From the NCBI RefSeq assembly GCF_009937995.1, contig NZ_AP021881.1, positions 992,001-1,056,000 of the forward strand: 64,000 nt of DNA, read 5' to 3'. Within the stretch, counting starts at the first letter, position 1. The number at the start of each line of letters is the position of its first letter. The notes under the pieces were generated by a model. The model was not told where the DNA came from and made no database searches. It was given only the letters and a program-made list of their open reading frames with translations. Position numbers and translations under genes: made by a program. This stretch comes from Sulfuriferula nivalis. GTDB lineage: Bacteria > Pseudomonadota > Gammaproteobacteria > Burkholderiales > Sulfuriferulaceae. Positions 1 to 8,484 of this stretch are shown here, piece after piece.

Positions 1-1
1 G

Positions 2-166
2 GAAAGTGGTACTGGTTTAGTATCGTTGCAATCCGAATTGGAAATGATGGGGCATGACGTAAAAGTAGGTGAGGCCAACAGCGGTTTGCACGGCTTTATG
101 CGCGTGCAAAATGGCTGGATGGGTGGGGTAGATCCACGTCGTGAAGGCTCGGCTGACGGGTATTAG
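2..166 (+). CDS. ggt: gamma-glutamyltransferase, C-terminal end (partial)
   Basis: This is the last 54 codons of a gene that begins before the window. The frame ends in the residues GGVDPRREGSADGY, the usual end of the small subunit of gamma-glutamyltranspeptidases, which hydrolyse or transfer the gamma-glutamyl group of glutathione in the periplasm. The upstream residues (SLQSELEMMGHDV, then GLHGFM) also match the C-terminal lobe of that family. The catalytic Thr and the autoprocessing site lie outside the window and cannot be checked. The gene converges on the metal exporter gene with only 5 bases between the stop codons. Confidence 0.8.
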   Translation, partial: ESGTGLVSLQSELEMMGHDVKVGEANSGLHGFMRVQNGWMGGVDPRREGSADGY

Positions 167-171
167 CGAAC

Positions 172-1140
172 TTATACGACGTCAGCTGGTGCCAGCTTGC
201 ATAGCACATCGTGCTCACCCAGTTCTATTTGAAAGGTTGCGTGCTGGATGCTGTGATGGTGAGACAGCTCTTCCGCGATTTTCGCCAGAAAACTATCGCC
301 AGGATGGCCCGCAGGCGTGACCAGATGTGCGGTGAGGGCGTTTTCAGTCGTGCTCATGCCCCAGATGTGCAGGTCGTGAACTTCCTGTACTTCGGGCAGA
401 CTCTGTAAATATGCCAACACTTTGGCGGGATTAATCGCATCGGGAACGGCATGCAACGCCAGTTTGAGTGATTGTTTGAATAGCCCCCACGTGCCATACA
501 TAATGGCAGCTGCGATCAGCAAACTGATGGCAGGGTCTAGCCATAGCCAGCCTGTCCATAACATGAGCACACCAGCAATAGCCACACCTACGGATACTGC
601 TGCATCAGCTATCATATGGATGAATGCGCCACGTAGATTGAGGTCTTCTTTGTGACCACGCATGAGCATCAATGCTGTTCCAACGTTAACGACTACTCCG
701 ACTAGCGCGACCCATATCATGACAGGTTCATTGACGGGCATAGGTTCGGTAAAGCGACGTATGGCTTCCCAGGAAATGCCGCCGACCGCTATGAGCAATA
801 ACATGGCGTTGGCGAGTGCAGCCAGGATGGTGGTGCTGCGCAGGCCATAAGTGTAATGCAGTGATGGCACACGTTTGGATAATATTAAGGCGCCCCAGGC
901 AGCAAGCAGGCCGATCACATCACTGAAATTATGCCCAGCATCGGCTAATAGTGATAAGGAATCAGCGTATAAACCAAAGCCGATTTCGATGATGACAAAA
1001 GCAAGGTTGAGACCGACACCGACAGCAAATGCACGACTGGTAGTATCTACATGGCTATGATCATGATGATGGTGACCATGGCCGTGATGGTGGTCACAGC
1101 CATGACTATGCTCATGATGGTCGTCGTGCGTTGCGCTCAT
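172..1140 (-). CDS. cation diffusion facilitator metal exporter, His-rich
   Basis: 322-residue inner-membrane protein of the CDF family (CzcD/ZitB/DmeF type), which exports divalent cations such as Zn, Co, Cd or Ni in exchange for protons. The first 31 residues hold many His and Asp residues, a typical metal-sensing tail. Transmembrane segments follow from about residue 38, with the conserved LLADAGHNFSDV motif in TM2 and a second metal motif MIADAAVSVGV in TM5. The C-terminal 80 residues form the cytoplasmic ferredoxin-like domain (HDLHIWGMSTTENALTAHL). It is the last gene of a minus-strand operon with redox proteins and a permease. The exact metal cannot be read from the sequence. Confidence 0.93.
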   Translation of the reverse strand: MSATHDDHHEHSHGCDHHHGHGHHHHDHSHVDTTSRAFAVGVGLNLAFVIIEIGFGLYADSLSLLADAGHNFSDVIGLLAAWGALILSKRVPSLHYTYGLRSTTILAALANAMLLLIAVGGISWEAIRRFTEPMPVNEPVMIWVALVGVVVNVGTALMLMRGHKEDLNLRGAFIHMIADAAVSVGVAIAGVLMLWTGWLWLDPAISLLIAAAIMYGTWGLFKQSLKLALHAVPDAINPAKVLAYLQSLPEVQEVHDLHIWGMSTTENALTAHLVTPAGHPGDSFLAKIAEELSHHHSIQHATFQIELGEHDVLCKLAPADVV

Positions 1141-1150
1141 ATTTTGCTTT

Positions 1151-1384
1151 CTAGGTTAACCAGCTATCAATTTTTTTGCGGTCAGGCACGCCGCCTGCAT
1201 GGACGACTACACCATCTATCACCACACCTGGGGTGGACATGACGCCATATCCGAGTATGGCCGCGATGTCTTCCACTTTTTCCAATTGTATCGCAACACC
1301 TTTGGCTTGCGCGGCTTCTTCTATGAGTTTGGTTGTGGTTTTGCAATTAGCACAGCCTGTACCGAGAACTTTAATGTTTTTCAT
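1151..1384 (-). CDS. small thioredoxin-fold redox protein (CANC)
   Basis: 77-residue cytoplasmic protein of the small thioredoxin / redox-active disulfide protein 2 family. The N-terminal beta strand leads into the active site GTGCANCKTT, with the Cys pair at the start of helix 1. The cis-Pro loop (STPGVVIDG) and a final GGVPDRKKIDSWL segment complete the short fold. It is a paralogue of the next gene upstream (same length once that start is corrected, same GGVP ending). Such proteins commonly accompany DUF318 permeases and arsenic- or mercury-type loci. A role in delivering electrons or binding a soft metal is inference. Confidence 0.85.
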   Translation of the reverse strand: MKNIKVLGTGCANCKTTTKLIEEAAQAKGVAIQLEKVEDIAAILGYGVMSTPGVVIDGVVVHAGGVPDRKKIDSWLT

Positions 1385-1397
1385 GATGCTTCCTTTC

Positions 1398-1640
1398 TTA
1401 GGTTAGCGATGGTGTGAGCCAGTTTTCTATGTCTATCCATTCAGGTACGCCACCAGCCAATACTACTTTGTCACCTATCATGATAGTTGGTGTGCGGGTA
1501 ATGCCTTGGGCGATGATGTCGCTGAGATTGTTAATTTCTTCTAGTGTTATCTGAACATGCCTTGCCTCAGCAACTTCGCGTATGAGATTAGCTGTGGCGC
1601 GGCAGCTATTGCAGCCAGGGCAAATAACTTTGATCAGCAT
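1398..1640 (-). CDS. small thioredoxin-fold redox protein (CPGCNSC)
   Basis: 80-residue thioredoxin-fold protein whose active site reads CPGCNSC, three cysteines instead of the pair in its neighbour. The open frame extends upstream to 1766, but that extra 42-residue part overlaps the preceding gene and looks unlike the family. I chose the ATG at 1640, 11 bases after the upstream stop, which gives the length of the 77-residue paralogue downstream. No good ribosome binding site is visible, so translation may be coupled to the upstream gene. The two paralogues in tandem suggest a duplicated and diverged redox or metal-binding pair. Confidence 0.8.
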   Translation of the reverse strand: MLIKVICPGCNSCRATANLIREVAEARHVQITLEEINNLSDIIAQGITRTPTIMIGDKVVLAGGVPEWIDIENWLTPSLT

Positions 1641-1650
1641 AGTTGCGTGA

Positions 1651-1956
1651 TTAGCAACACGCTTTGCCAGTGCCGGTGCTGCTACAGCAACTGCTGGTTG
1701 CAGCGGGTGCTGATGCATCGGTCTCGTCAGATATTTTTTCATCATAGATAGCATCAAACTGTGCATCTATTTTTTGACCTGCTTCATCGCGAATATGGCG
1801 TGCAATATCTATCACTAAATCGATTTGTTCATCGCTCACGCCAAACTGCTTGAGTTTGTCTAGTTGGCATAAACCCTTGCCTGGATGATTAGCAGCGATG
1901 CTGGCGGCTAAGGATACGAGCGATACGATAGAAGGATGGAGTATTGCATGGGCCAT
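1651..1956 (-). CDS. AhpD-like helical protein with Cys-rich tail
   Basis: 101-residue helical protein resembling carboxymuconolactone decarboxylase/AhpD-like proteins (AASIAANHPGKGLCQLDKLKQF, then a helix DLVIDIARHIRDEA). It lacks the CxxC peroxidase motif of true AhpD. The last 15 residues contain two CC pairs separated by a Ser/Gly linker, which looks like a tail that binds a soft metal. It sits between the DUF2892 membrane protein and the thioredoxin pair in the same operon. Metal handling is inferred from the context and the tail; no reaction can be assigned. Confidence 0.7.
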   Translation of the reverse strand: MAHAILHPSIVSLVSLAASIAANHPGKGLCQLDKLKQFGVSDEQIDLVIDIARHIRDEAGQKIDAQFDAIYDEKISDETDASAPAATSSCCSSTGTGKACC

Positions 1957-1968
1957 ATAAACCTCGCG

Positions 1969-2178
1969 TTATTTAATGGAGCAGGATGCATTTTTGCCAA
2001 ATAGGCTAGAAGCAGGGCAGAAGCCAGTAAATGTGGCTTGAAATGCCATGATGCTCGCCATGCCTGCTATCCATAAAAAACTGGGGTGGAGTAAATCAAA
2101 CTGACCTGATAAATGGGTCGCTGCCAGAGAAATCATCACCATCACTGACATCATGCGCATCATACGATTGCCTTTCAT
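1969..2178 (-). CDS. DUF2892 (YgaP-type) small membrane protein
   Basis: 69-residue membrane protein with two hydrophobic segments and the sequence ATFTGFCPASSLFG near the end, typical of the DUF2892 family found as the membrane part of rhodanese YgaP and as free-standing proteins. I chose the ATG at 2178 because GGAG lies 7 bases before it; a longer frame to 2220 would run into the permease gene. It lies 13 bases after the permease stop, so the two are co-transcribed. The function of free-standing DUF2892 proteins is not established; context points to thiol or metal stress. Confidence 0.82.
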   Translation of the reverse strand: MKGNRMMRMMSVMVMISLAATHLSGQFDLLHPSFLWIAGMASIMAFQATFTGFCPASSLFGKNASCSIK

Positions 2179-2191
2179 TGCATTACTCCTT

Positions 2192-3241
2192 TTACAATAC
2201 TGCATTAAAAACATAACCAACGAACAAAATGCCCGCTGCTACTATACTAATAAATGTTGCGATTAATCTGGGCTTTAATACTTTGCGCAAAATAATCATT
2301 TCAGGAAAGGACAGTGCAGTCACGCTCATCATGAATGCCAGTACCGTCCCTAACGCTGCGCCTTTGCCTAATAATGCCTGTACTACAGGGATAATTCCTG
2401 CGGCATTGGAATACATGGGCACGCCGATTAATACTGCTGCAGGCACCGACCACCAGGCGCCTTTGCCCATGATACTCGCCATAAAGTTTTGTGGCACATA
2501 GCCGTGTATACCTGCGCCCACTGCAACGCCTAGAACGATATATGGCCAGACTTTGCCGACAATTTCTTTGAGGTGGGCAATACCCGCCTGGAAGCGTTCT
2601 GCCCAAGTCTGTTTATGATCAAGCGCGACATGAACAGCACCACCGTTTGCTTGTATAGCCTGTACCCAGTCTTCCAGATATTTTTCCATGCCGAGCTTGC
2701 CGATGATCAGGCCCGCTACAATTGCCACCGATAAACCTAAGCTTAAATATAGCAATGCGATTTTCCAGCCAAACAAGCCAAATAACAATCCTAGTGCAAC
2801 TTCATTGACCATAGGTGCCGAAATCAAAAATGAAAATGTGACACCAAGTGGGACACCAGCCTGTAAAAATCCGATAAACAGAGGTACGGCCGAGCATGAG
2901 CAAAAGGGAGTGACTATACCCAGACTGGCTGCCATGACGTTACCTATGCCCAAGCGCCGACCTGACAAAATCTTGCGTGTGCGTTCAGGAGCGACAAAAG
3001 TCTGTATCACGCCCATGACAAACACTATCAGCGTCAATAACAGCAGTACTTTAGGTGTTTCAAATAGAAAGAAGTTGAGTGCTGAACCGAGATGAGTTTC
3101 TGCAGCAATGCCAGTGAGTGACATGATGTAATCAGCTACTGGTTGTAGTGAGTTATACAGCCATACCCACACTAAAACAGCCAGTATTACGCCTATTACC
3201 CATTTAAAGGTCTGATTATAGGACGGTGACGTCATTTCCAT
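2192..3241 (-). CDS. YraQ/DUF318-type permease
   Basis: 349-residue inner-membrane permease of the DUF318 (YraQ/ArsP-like) family. It has two groups of about four membrane helices flanking a hydrophilic loop (roughly residues 185-225). The family signature is clear: TPFCSCSAVPLFIGFLQAGVPLG with the conserved CxC in a membrane helix, and a second repeat AAGIIPVVQALLGKG. Members export organoarsenicals or take part in other thiophilic metal resistance. It is the first gene of the six-gene minus-strand operon, and a perfect palindrome lies 50 bases before its start. The substrate is not determinable here. Confidence 0.88.
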   Translation of the reverse strand: MEMTSPSYNQTFKWVIGVILAVLVWVWLYNSLQPVADYIMSLTGIAAETHLGSALNFFLFETPKVLLLLTLIVFVMGVIQTFVAPERTRKILSGRRLGIGNVMAASLGIVTPFCSCSAVPLFIGFLQAGVPLGVTFSFLISAPMVNEVALGLLFGLFGWKIALLYLSLGLSVAIVAGLIIGKLGMEKYLEDWVQAIQANGGAVHVALDHKQTWAERFQAGIAHLKEIVGKVWPYIVLGVAVGAGIHGYVPQNFMASIMGKGAWWSVPAAVLIGVPMYSNAAGIIPVVQALLGKGAALGTVLAFMMSVTALSFPEMIILRKVLKPRLIATFISIVAAGILFVGYVFNAVL

Positions 3242-3290
3242 GTGTTAGCTCCTGAAACGTTGTGGGCAGGAAATACATTGATGGGTTGAA

Positions 3291-3314
3291 GTATATTCGA
3301 AAAATTGAATATAC
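3291..3314. promoter_or_regulatory. 24-bp palindrome, probable ArsR-type operator
   Basis: Perfect 8-bp arms (GTATATTC at 3291 and GAATATAC at 3307) separated by 8 bases. It lies 50 bp before the permease start and about 100 bp before the divergent OsmC gene. AT-rich palindromes of this form are typical binding sites of ArsR/SmtB repressors, which control such metal loci. No ArsR gene is in the window, so the regulator must be elsewhere. Confidence 0.6.
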
Positions 3315-3414
3315 GCAAATTCGAATGTAAAATATTTTCATATGATTACGCTGTTTTATTTGTCATTGTGGGTGTAGGGTGAGGGTGTTGAATAGTAAAG
3401 GAGGCACTAACCAG

Positions 3415-3849
3415 ATGATGAATTTTCCATACCAGTATCAAGCGAGCGTGACTGCCAATCAAGTGGGCGAAGTGATATTGCATAGTGAAGGATTGGCAGA
3501 TATTGCATCTGCGGCGCCTAAGGACTTTGGTGGCCCAGGCGATCGCTGGTCACCGGAAACCTTGCTGGTTGCGGCATTGGGTGATTGCTATATTCTGACT
3601 TTTCGGGCAGTTGCCACAGCGATGAAAATCAATTGGGTCGCTATTGAATGTAATGTGCAGGGCACGTTGGCGCGGGTGGAAGGTAAAACTCGATTTACGG
3701 AATTTGTAATGCATATACAGTTGAAAGTGCCTGCTGAAGCTGATGAGGACAGAACACGCTTGGTGCTGCAAAAAGCTGAAGCGGGGTGTTTTGTTTCTAA
3801 TTCTTTGTCAGCACAGATCAGATTTGAGTCTGAAATTTTATCTGAGTAG
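3415..3849 (+). CDS. OsmC/Ohr family peroxidase-like protein
   Basis: 144-residue OsmC-family protein, which reduces organic hydroperoxides with a pair of reactive cysteines. Both are present: ALGDCYILTF at the start of the long central helix and AEAGCFVSNSL in the second helix. I start it at the ATG at 3415 because AAAGGAGG lies 10 bases upstream; the frame is open further back without a site. It is transcribed away from the metal/redox operon, with the shared palindrome between them, so the two may be co-regulated. Confidence 0.88.
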   Translation: MMNFPYQYQASVTANQVGEVILHSEGLADIASAAPKDFGGPGDRWSPETLLVAALGDCYILTFRAVATAMKINWVAIECNVQGTLARVEGKTRFTEFVMHIQLKVPAEADEDRTRLVLQKAEAGCFVSNSLSAQIRFESEILSE

Positions 3850-3871
3850 TACGAATAATCGCAGATTTATG

Positions 3872-3962
<91 letters not shown>

Positions 3963-4053
3963 GTTTAGTCAGCCATTGTAGCCGTATATTGCTTAAATAT
4001 GAAGCCAGTATTGTGGCTGGACAATTCGACTGAACTCAGTAAGACTACTGCCT

Positions 4054-5439
4054 ATGCGAATTTTGCTTACCATTTTATTGTTGATGCTGGCGGCATGTGA
4101 TATGCCGCATTTGCCTAAACTTCCTCCTGCGCCTATCGCTGCGCCTGCAAAGTCAGGCGAAATTGTTGTGCTTACGCATAATGGACCAACGACTTATTTT
4201 GAGGGGGATGACGGGAAATCCAGTGGTTTTGAGTATGATCTGGTGACGCGATTTGCTGAACAGAATGGTTATCGCGTGCGATTCATACAAGGGCAAAATT
4301 TGGGTGAAATGTTTGGATTGCTAGCGCAACATCAGGCGCATTTTATTGCTGCTGGCATTAGCGTGCTCGCCTCGCGTAAAGAAGTAATGCAATTTAGTCC
4401 ACCATATATGAGCGTGACGCAGCAGGTAATTTATAACAAAGATGGTATAAAACCTAAGAACTTTGCTGATCTGGCGAAAATGCGGGTAGAGGTAGTGGCG
4501 GGTAGTAGTCATACTGAAACCTTACGCCTCGCAGCCAAGGCTGTGCCTCAGTTGAAATGGACAGCGTTGCCGGCTAAATGGGATGAGGAAGCGTTGAACA
4601 GGTTGGCGAGCGGCTTATCTGATGCGGTATTGACGGATTCTAATGAGTTTGATGTGGCACGTAAGTTTTACCCGAATTTGGATGTGGCTTTTGAATTACC
4701 TAAAGCGGATCCGCTGGCCTGGGCTTTTCCAAGAACGCCTGATCCTGTGCTGTTTAAGCAGGTGCAGCAATTTATGCAAAAAATCAAACAGGACGGCACG
4801 TTAAAGCGATTAATAGATAAATATTATGGTCATGCTGATCGTCTGGAAGAGGCCGATGTTTCTGGGTTTCTGGATAAAATGCATACCACCCTCCCAAAAT
4901 ATCGTAAATTTTTTTATGCAGCACAGGATGCAACAGGTATAGATTGGCGTTTGATCGCGGCAATCGGATATCAGGAATCGCACTGGGATCCTTATGCGAC
5001 CTCCCCAACAGGTGTGCGGGGTCTGATGATGATGACAACCGCTACGGCGGATTCCATGGGTGTGGACGACCGTCTGGATCCGCAACAAAGTATCATGGGT
5101 GGGGCGAAATATCTGGCATTGATGATAGATCAGATGTCACCCAAGCTGATTGAGCCAGATAGAACCTGGATGGCACTGGCCGCGTATAATCAGGGAGAGG
5201 GGCATCTGGAAGATGCAAGGGTGCTGGCACAACGGTGTAAACTTAATCCGGTGGCTTGGAGTGATGTGAAAACAACGATGCCCATGTTGTCTAATTCCGA
5301 ACAGGGTGGTGCCGCCAAACATGGTTTCTGTCGGGGTGGTGAGGGTGTTATTTTTGTGGAAAATATTCGGACTTATTACGATATTTTGCAAAAATTTGAG
5401 CGCCCATACAAACCTTTGTTAATGTCTAAAAACGATTGA
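4054..5439 (+). CDS. mltF: membrane-bound lytic murein transglycosylase F
   Basis: 461-residue outer-membrane lipoprotein that cleaves peptidoglycan with 1,6-anhydro product formation. The signal peptide ends in the lipobox LAAC with Cys15. Residues 40-265 form a periplasmic solute-binding-like domain (VVLTHNGPTTYFEGDDGK, then GFEYDLV). Residues about 280-440 form the SLT domain, with the catalytic Glu in AAIGYQESHWDP and the motifs TGVRGLMMMT and AAYNQGEGHL. The length and order match E. coli MltF. The ABC exporter gene follows 33 bases later and may be co-transcribed. Confidence 0.93.
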   Translation: MRILLTILLLMLAACDMPHLPKLPPAPIAAPAKSGEIVVLTHNGPTTYFEGDDGKSSGFEYDLVTRFAEQNGYRVRFIQGQNLGEMFGLLAQHQAHFIAAGISVLASRKEVMQFSPPYMSVTQQVIYNKDGIKPKNFADLAKMRVEVVAGSSHTETLRLAAKAVPQLKWTALPAKWDEEALNRLASGLSDAVLTDSNEFDVARKFYPNLDVAFELPKADPLAWAFPRTPDPVLFKQVQQFMQKIKQDGTLKRLIDKYYGHADRLEEADVSGFLDKMHTTLPKYRKFFYAAQDATGIDWRLIAAIGYQESHWDPYATSPTGVRGLMMMTTATADSMGVDDRLDPQQSIMGGAKYLALMIDQMSPKLIEPDRTWMALAAYNQGEGHLEDARVLAQRCKLNPVAWSDVKTTMPMLSNSEQGGAAKHGFCRGGEGVIFVENIRTYYDILQKFERPYKPLLMSKND

Positions 5440-5472
5440 TTTATCAGTCTGTCTTAAATTTATCGAGTAAAT

Positions 5473-7260
5473 ATGCGTCATTTTAGTTCTGATGGTGGTC
5501 AGCCAGGTTCTGCCGATTGGCGGACTGTGCGTTTGTTGTTGCCGTACTTGTGGGAATACAAGTGGCGGGCGTTTATCGCTATCAGCTTCCTGATTGGTGC
5601 GAAGCTGGCAGTCGTGTCCATTCCGATTGTGCTCAAGCACATCGTCGATAATTTGAATCAACCCAAGGCATTGCTGGTGGTGCCGCTGGCCTTGCTATTC
5701 GGTTATGGATTGCTGCGGCTGGCAAGTACGGTGTTTTCAGATTTGCGCGATATTGTATTCGCCAAAGTCACGCAGCGCGCTATTCGTCGAGTGGGGCTGG
5801 AAGTATTCAAACATTTGCATAATCTATCCTTGCGGTTCCATTTGGAGCGTCAAACTGGCGGGGTGACACGCGATATTGAGCGTGGCGCGCGGGGGATTTC
5901 ATCGCTCATTCATCTGACCTTGTTTTCGGTGTTGCCGACACTGATAGAAATCAGTCTGGTAGCGGGGATATTGTTCGCCAAGTTTGACTGGATCTATGCA
6001 GCGATTACGCTGGTAGTGTTGGTAATTTATATAGTGCTTACCATCAGCATTACTGAGTGGCGCACGCAGTTGCGTCGGCAAATGAATGAAATGGATTCGC
6101 AGGCGAATACCAAGGCTATCGACAGCTTGCTCAACTATGAAACGGTGAAGTACTTTGGTAACGAAGAGTTCGAAGCTAAACGTTATGACAGCAGCCTGCA
6201 AAACTGGGAAGTGGCAGCGGTCAAGAATCAGACTTCGTTGGGTATGCTCAATGCCGCGCAGGCAGCCATTATCGCCGTTGGTGTGACTATCATGCTTATC
6301 CGCGCATCGCGTGGTGTGGTAGCAGGACAGTTAACGGTGGGCGATCTGGTGATGATTAATGCATTCCTCATCCAGATGTTTATCCCGCTGAATTTTCTTG
6401 GTGTAATGTACAGGGAAATCAAGCAGTCGCTGACTGATATAGAACGTCTGTTCAAGTTGCTGAATGTGAATCGTGAAGTTGCCGATCAGGCCGATGCGCA
6501 GCCGCTACTGGTAAAAGGTGCTGAGGTGCAATTTGATGACGTTAAATTTGGCTATGACAGCAATCGGGGAATATTGCAGGGTGTGAGCTTTACCATAACG
6601 GCGGGGCATAATATTGCGGTAGTGGGGACGAGTGGTGCGGGTAAATCAACCTTGTCACGCTTGCTTTATCGCTTTTATGATGTGAATGATGGCGTTATTT
6701 ATATTGATGGACAGGATATCCGGCAGGTGACTCAGACCAGTCTGCGTGCTGCTATTGGTATCGTACCGCAAGATACAGTGCTGTTTAATGACAGTATTTA
6801 TTACAACGTCGCTTATGGGCGACCCACGGCCAGCCGTGAAGAAATCGTCGAGGCGGCGCGTGCTGCACATATTTTGCATTTTATTGAATCGTTGCCGAAT
6901 GGCTGGGAAACGACGGTGGGTGAGCGCGGGCTAAAATTGTCCGGTGGTGAGAAGCAACGGGTAGCCATCGCCCGTACCATACTGAAGAATCCGCGCATCC
7001 TGATATTGGACGAGGCGACATCAGCGCTGGATACACAAACGGAAAAGATCATCCAGGCCGAACTCAAGGAAATCGCAAAAAATCGCACTACGCTGACCAT
7101 TGCCCATCGACTTTCAACCATTGTTGATGCCGACCAGATCCTGGTGATGGAGCAGGGGCGTATCGTCGAGCGTGGAGATCACAGGGAATTACTTGCAGCC
7201 AACGGCGTTTATGCCAAGCTCTGGGCGCTGCAACAAGAAGAAGCAAAATCATCTACTTAA
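5473..7260 (+). CDS. ATM1-type ABC exporter (fused membrane and ATPase domains)
   Basis: 595-residue half-transporter with an N-terminal six-helix membrane domain (about 30-310) and a C-terminal ATPase domain. The ATPase shows Walker A GTSGAGKST, the ABC signature LSGGEKQRVAIAR, Walker B ILILDEATSALD and the switch His in TIAHRLST. The membrane domain contains the segment LNYETVKYFGNEEFE, characteristic of the ATM1/HMT1 subfamily. That subfamily exports glutathione-linked sulphur species or heavy-metal thiolates in bacteria and mitochondria. It probably works as a homodimer. The nearby metal/thiol operon fits such a role, but the substrate is inferred. Confidence 0.92.
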   Translation: MRHFSSDGGQPGSADWRTVRLLLPYLWEYKWRAFIAISFLIGAKLAVVSIPIVLKHIVDNLNQPKALLVVPLALLFGYGLLRLASTVFSDLRDIVFAKVTQRAIRRVGLEVFKHLHNLSLRFHLERQTGGVTRDIERGARGISSLIHLTLFSVLPTLIEISLVAGILFAKFDWIYAAITLVVLVIYIVLTISITEWRTQLRRQMNEMDSQANTKAIDSLLNYETVKYFGNEEFEAKRYDSSLQNWEVAAVKNQTSLGMLNAAQAAIIAVGVTIMLIRASRGVVAGQLTVGDLVMINAFLIQMFIPLNFLGVMYREIKQSLTDIERLFKLLNVNREVADQADAQPLLVKGAEVQFDDVKFGYDSNRGILQGVSFTITAGHNIAVVGTSGAGKSTLSRLLYRFYDVNDGVIYIDGQDIRQVTQTSLRAAIGIVPQDTVLFNDSIYYNVAYGRPTASREEIVEAARAAHILHFIESLPNGWETTVGERGLKLSGGEKQRVAIARTILKNPRILILDEATSALDTQTEKIIQAELKEIAKNRTTLTIAHRLSTIVDADQILVMEQGRIVERGDHRELLAANGVYAKLWALQQEEAKSST

Positions 7261-7272
7261 TGAGGAGTCGAA

Positions 7273-8160
7273 ATGTCAGTTAATGAATTAAACCAAAAAT
7301 TTGCTATTGCTAATGTCTTGAATTTTGTTGAGGCTGCCGCAGATGTGCCAGTGATAGAAATTAAAACGGCTGATGCCAGCGCACGCATAGCGCTCATCGG
7401 CGCACAAGTGCTGGAATGGCAACCTGCTGGCGCCGAGCCAGTGCTGTGGGTGAGTCGTGCGGCTGTATATCAGGTTGGCAAAGGCGTACGCGGCGGCGTT
7501 CCGATATGCTGGCCGTGGTTTGGCGCTGGCGAAGCGGGCAAGCCTGCGCATGGCTTCGTGCGCACACGCATGTGGCAAGTGCGCAGCACAACGCAAACTG
7601 CAGATGGCGTAGTCGTCACTTTGGGTATTGCTGACAATGCTGAAACGCGTGCAATCTGGGATTATGCTTTTGATCTGGAGATGATAGTCACCGTAGGCAA
7701 AACCTTGACTATGGCACTGGTAACCAAAAATACCGGCGATGTGCCATTTACCATCACCGATGCGCTACATACCTATTTCCACATTGGCGATATTGCACAA
7801 ACTATCGTACAAGGTCTGGATGGCACGAAATACCTCGATAAAGTGCTGGATTTCACCGAACACACTCAGCAAGGTGACGTCATATTTTCAGGCGAAACCG
7901 ACCGCGTATATGTTGATACCAAGGCTACCTGCGTGATTAACGACACCGCCCAAAGTCGCGGTATACACATCGCCAAATCTGGCAGCGACACTACCGTAGT
8001 ATGGAATCCGTGGATAGAAAAAGAAAAAGGCTTTGCCGACATGGCCGCGGGTGAATATCAGCAAATGGTGTGTGTGGAAACTTGTAACGCGGCTGATGAC
8101 AAAATCACTATCGCGCCTAAGCAGATGCATAGCTTGGTAGCTGTGGTGTCGGTTGGTTGA
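7273..8160 (+). CDS. D-hexose-6-phosphate mutarotase (YeaD-like)
   Basis: 295-residue aldose-1-epimerase-fold protein of the glucose-6-phosphate 1-epimerase (YeaD) group, which interconverts alpha and beta anomers of hexose 6-phosphates in the cytoplasm. Family motifs are RGGVPICWPWFG, GFVRTRMW with the catalytic His just before it (KPAHGF), DALHTYFHIGD, and VVWNPWIEK, followed by the late Glu in MVCVETCN. A good ribosome binding site (TGAGGAG) lies 8 bases before the ATG. It follows the ABC exporter gene by 12 bases, so the two are likely co-transcribed although no functional link is known. Confidence 0.9.
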   Translation: MSVNELNQKFAIANVLNFVEAAADVPVIEIKTADASARIALIGAQVLEWQPAGAEPVLWVSRAAVYQVGKGVRGGVPICWPWFGAGEAGKPAHGFVRTRMWQVRSTTQTADGVVVTLGIADNAETRAIWDYAFDLEMIVTVGKTLTMALVTKNTGDVPFTITDALHTYFHIGDIAQTIVQGLDGTKYLDKVLDFTEHTQQGDVIFSGETDRVYVDTKATCVINDTAQSRGIHIAKSGSDTTVVWNPWIEKEKGFADMAAGEYQQMVCVETCNAADDKITIAPKQMHSLVAVVSVG

Positions 8161-8261
8161 TTTGGGGGCTGGGCAATAGCTGGGTTGTTTGGTTAGGCAA
8201 ATAATATAGCCACCGATTTTGGTGTTTATTAAATGTTAAACCTTGAATTAAGGAGAGTGAA

Positions 8262-8432
8262 ATGCGTGTTATACAAAACAAAAAACGTAGCGGCTACCAG
8301 TTTATTATGGGGGGATGCATGTTTTTCGTAGCTGCGTTTGTTGGTAAGCAGGTAGCATTTTATGGTGTAGGTGCTATGTTCCTTGCTATTGGTGCCGCCT
8401 ATTTACGTAAAGCCAAAGGCTTGCAGCCATAG
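8262..8432 (+). CDS. small membrane protein, unknown
   Basis: 56-residue protein starting at an ATG with AAGGAGAG 5 bases upstream. A basic N-terminus (QNKKRSGYQ) is followed by two closely spaced hydrophobic segments joined by a short GKQ turn and a basic end (LRKAKGLQP). It has the form of a two-helix inner-membrane miniprotein. I do not recognise the family. The strong ribosome binding site and clean composition support it as a real gene. Confidence 0.65.
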   Translation: MRVIQNKKRSGYQFIMGGCMFFVAAFVGKQVAFYGVGAMFLAIGAAYLRKAKGLQP

Positions 8433-8484
8433 CTTCCATCCTCAGAGCGTTGGGGTCTTGTTTTACAATTCGCACTACCGAATC

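Noticed and set aside
1651-1956. The AhpD-like protein as an alkyl hydroperoxidase
   Set aside because: The CxxC peroxidase motif is absent; its cysteines lie in the C-terminal tail.
2688-3095. Plus-strand frame of 135 codons inside the permease gene
   Set aside because: It is the mirror of the permease reading frame, with low-complexity residues and no start site.
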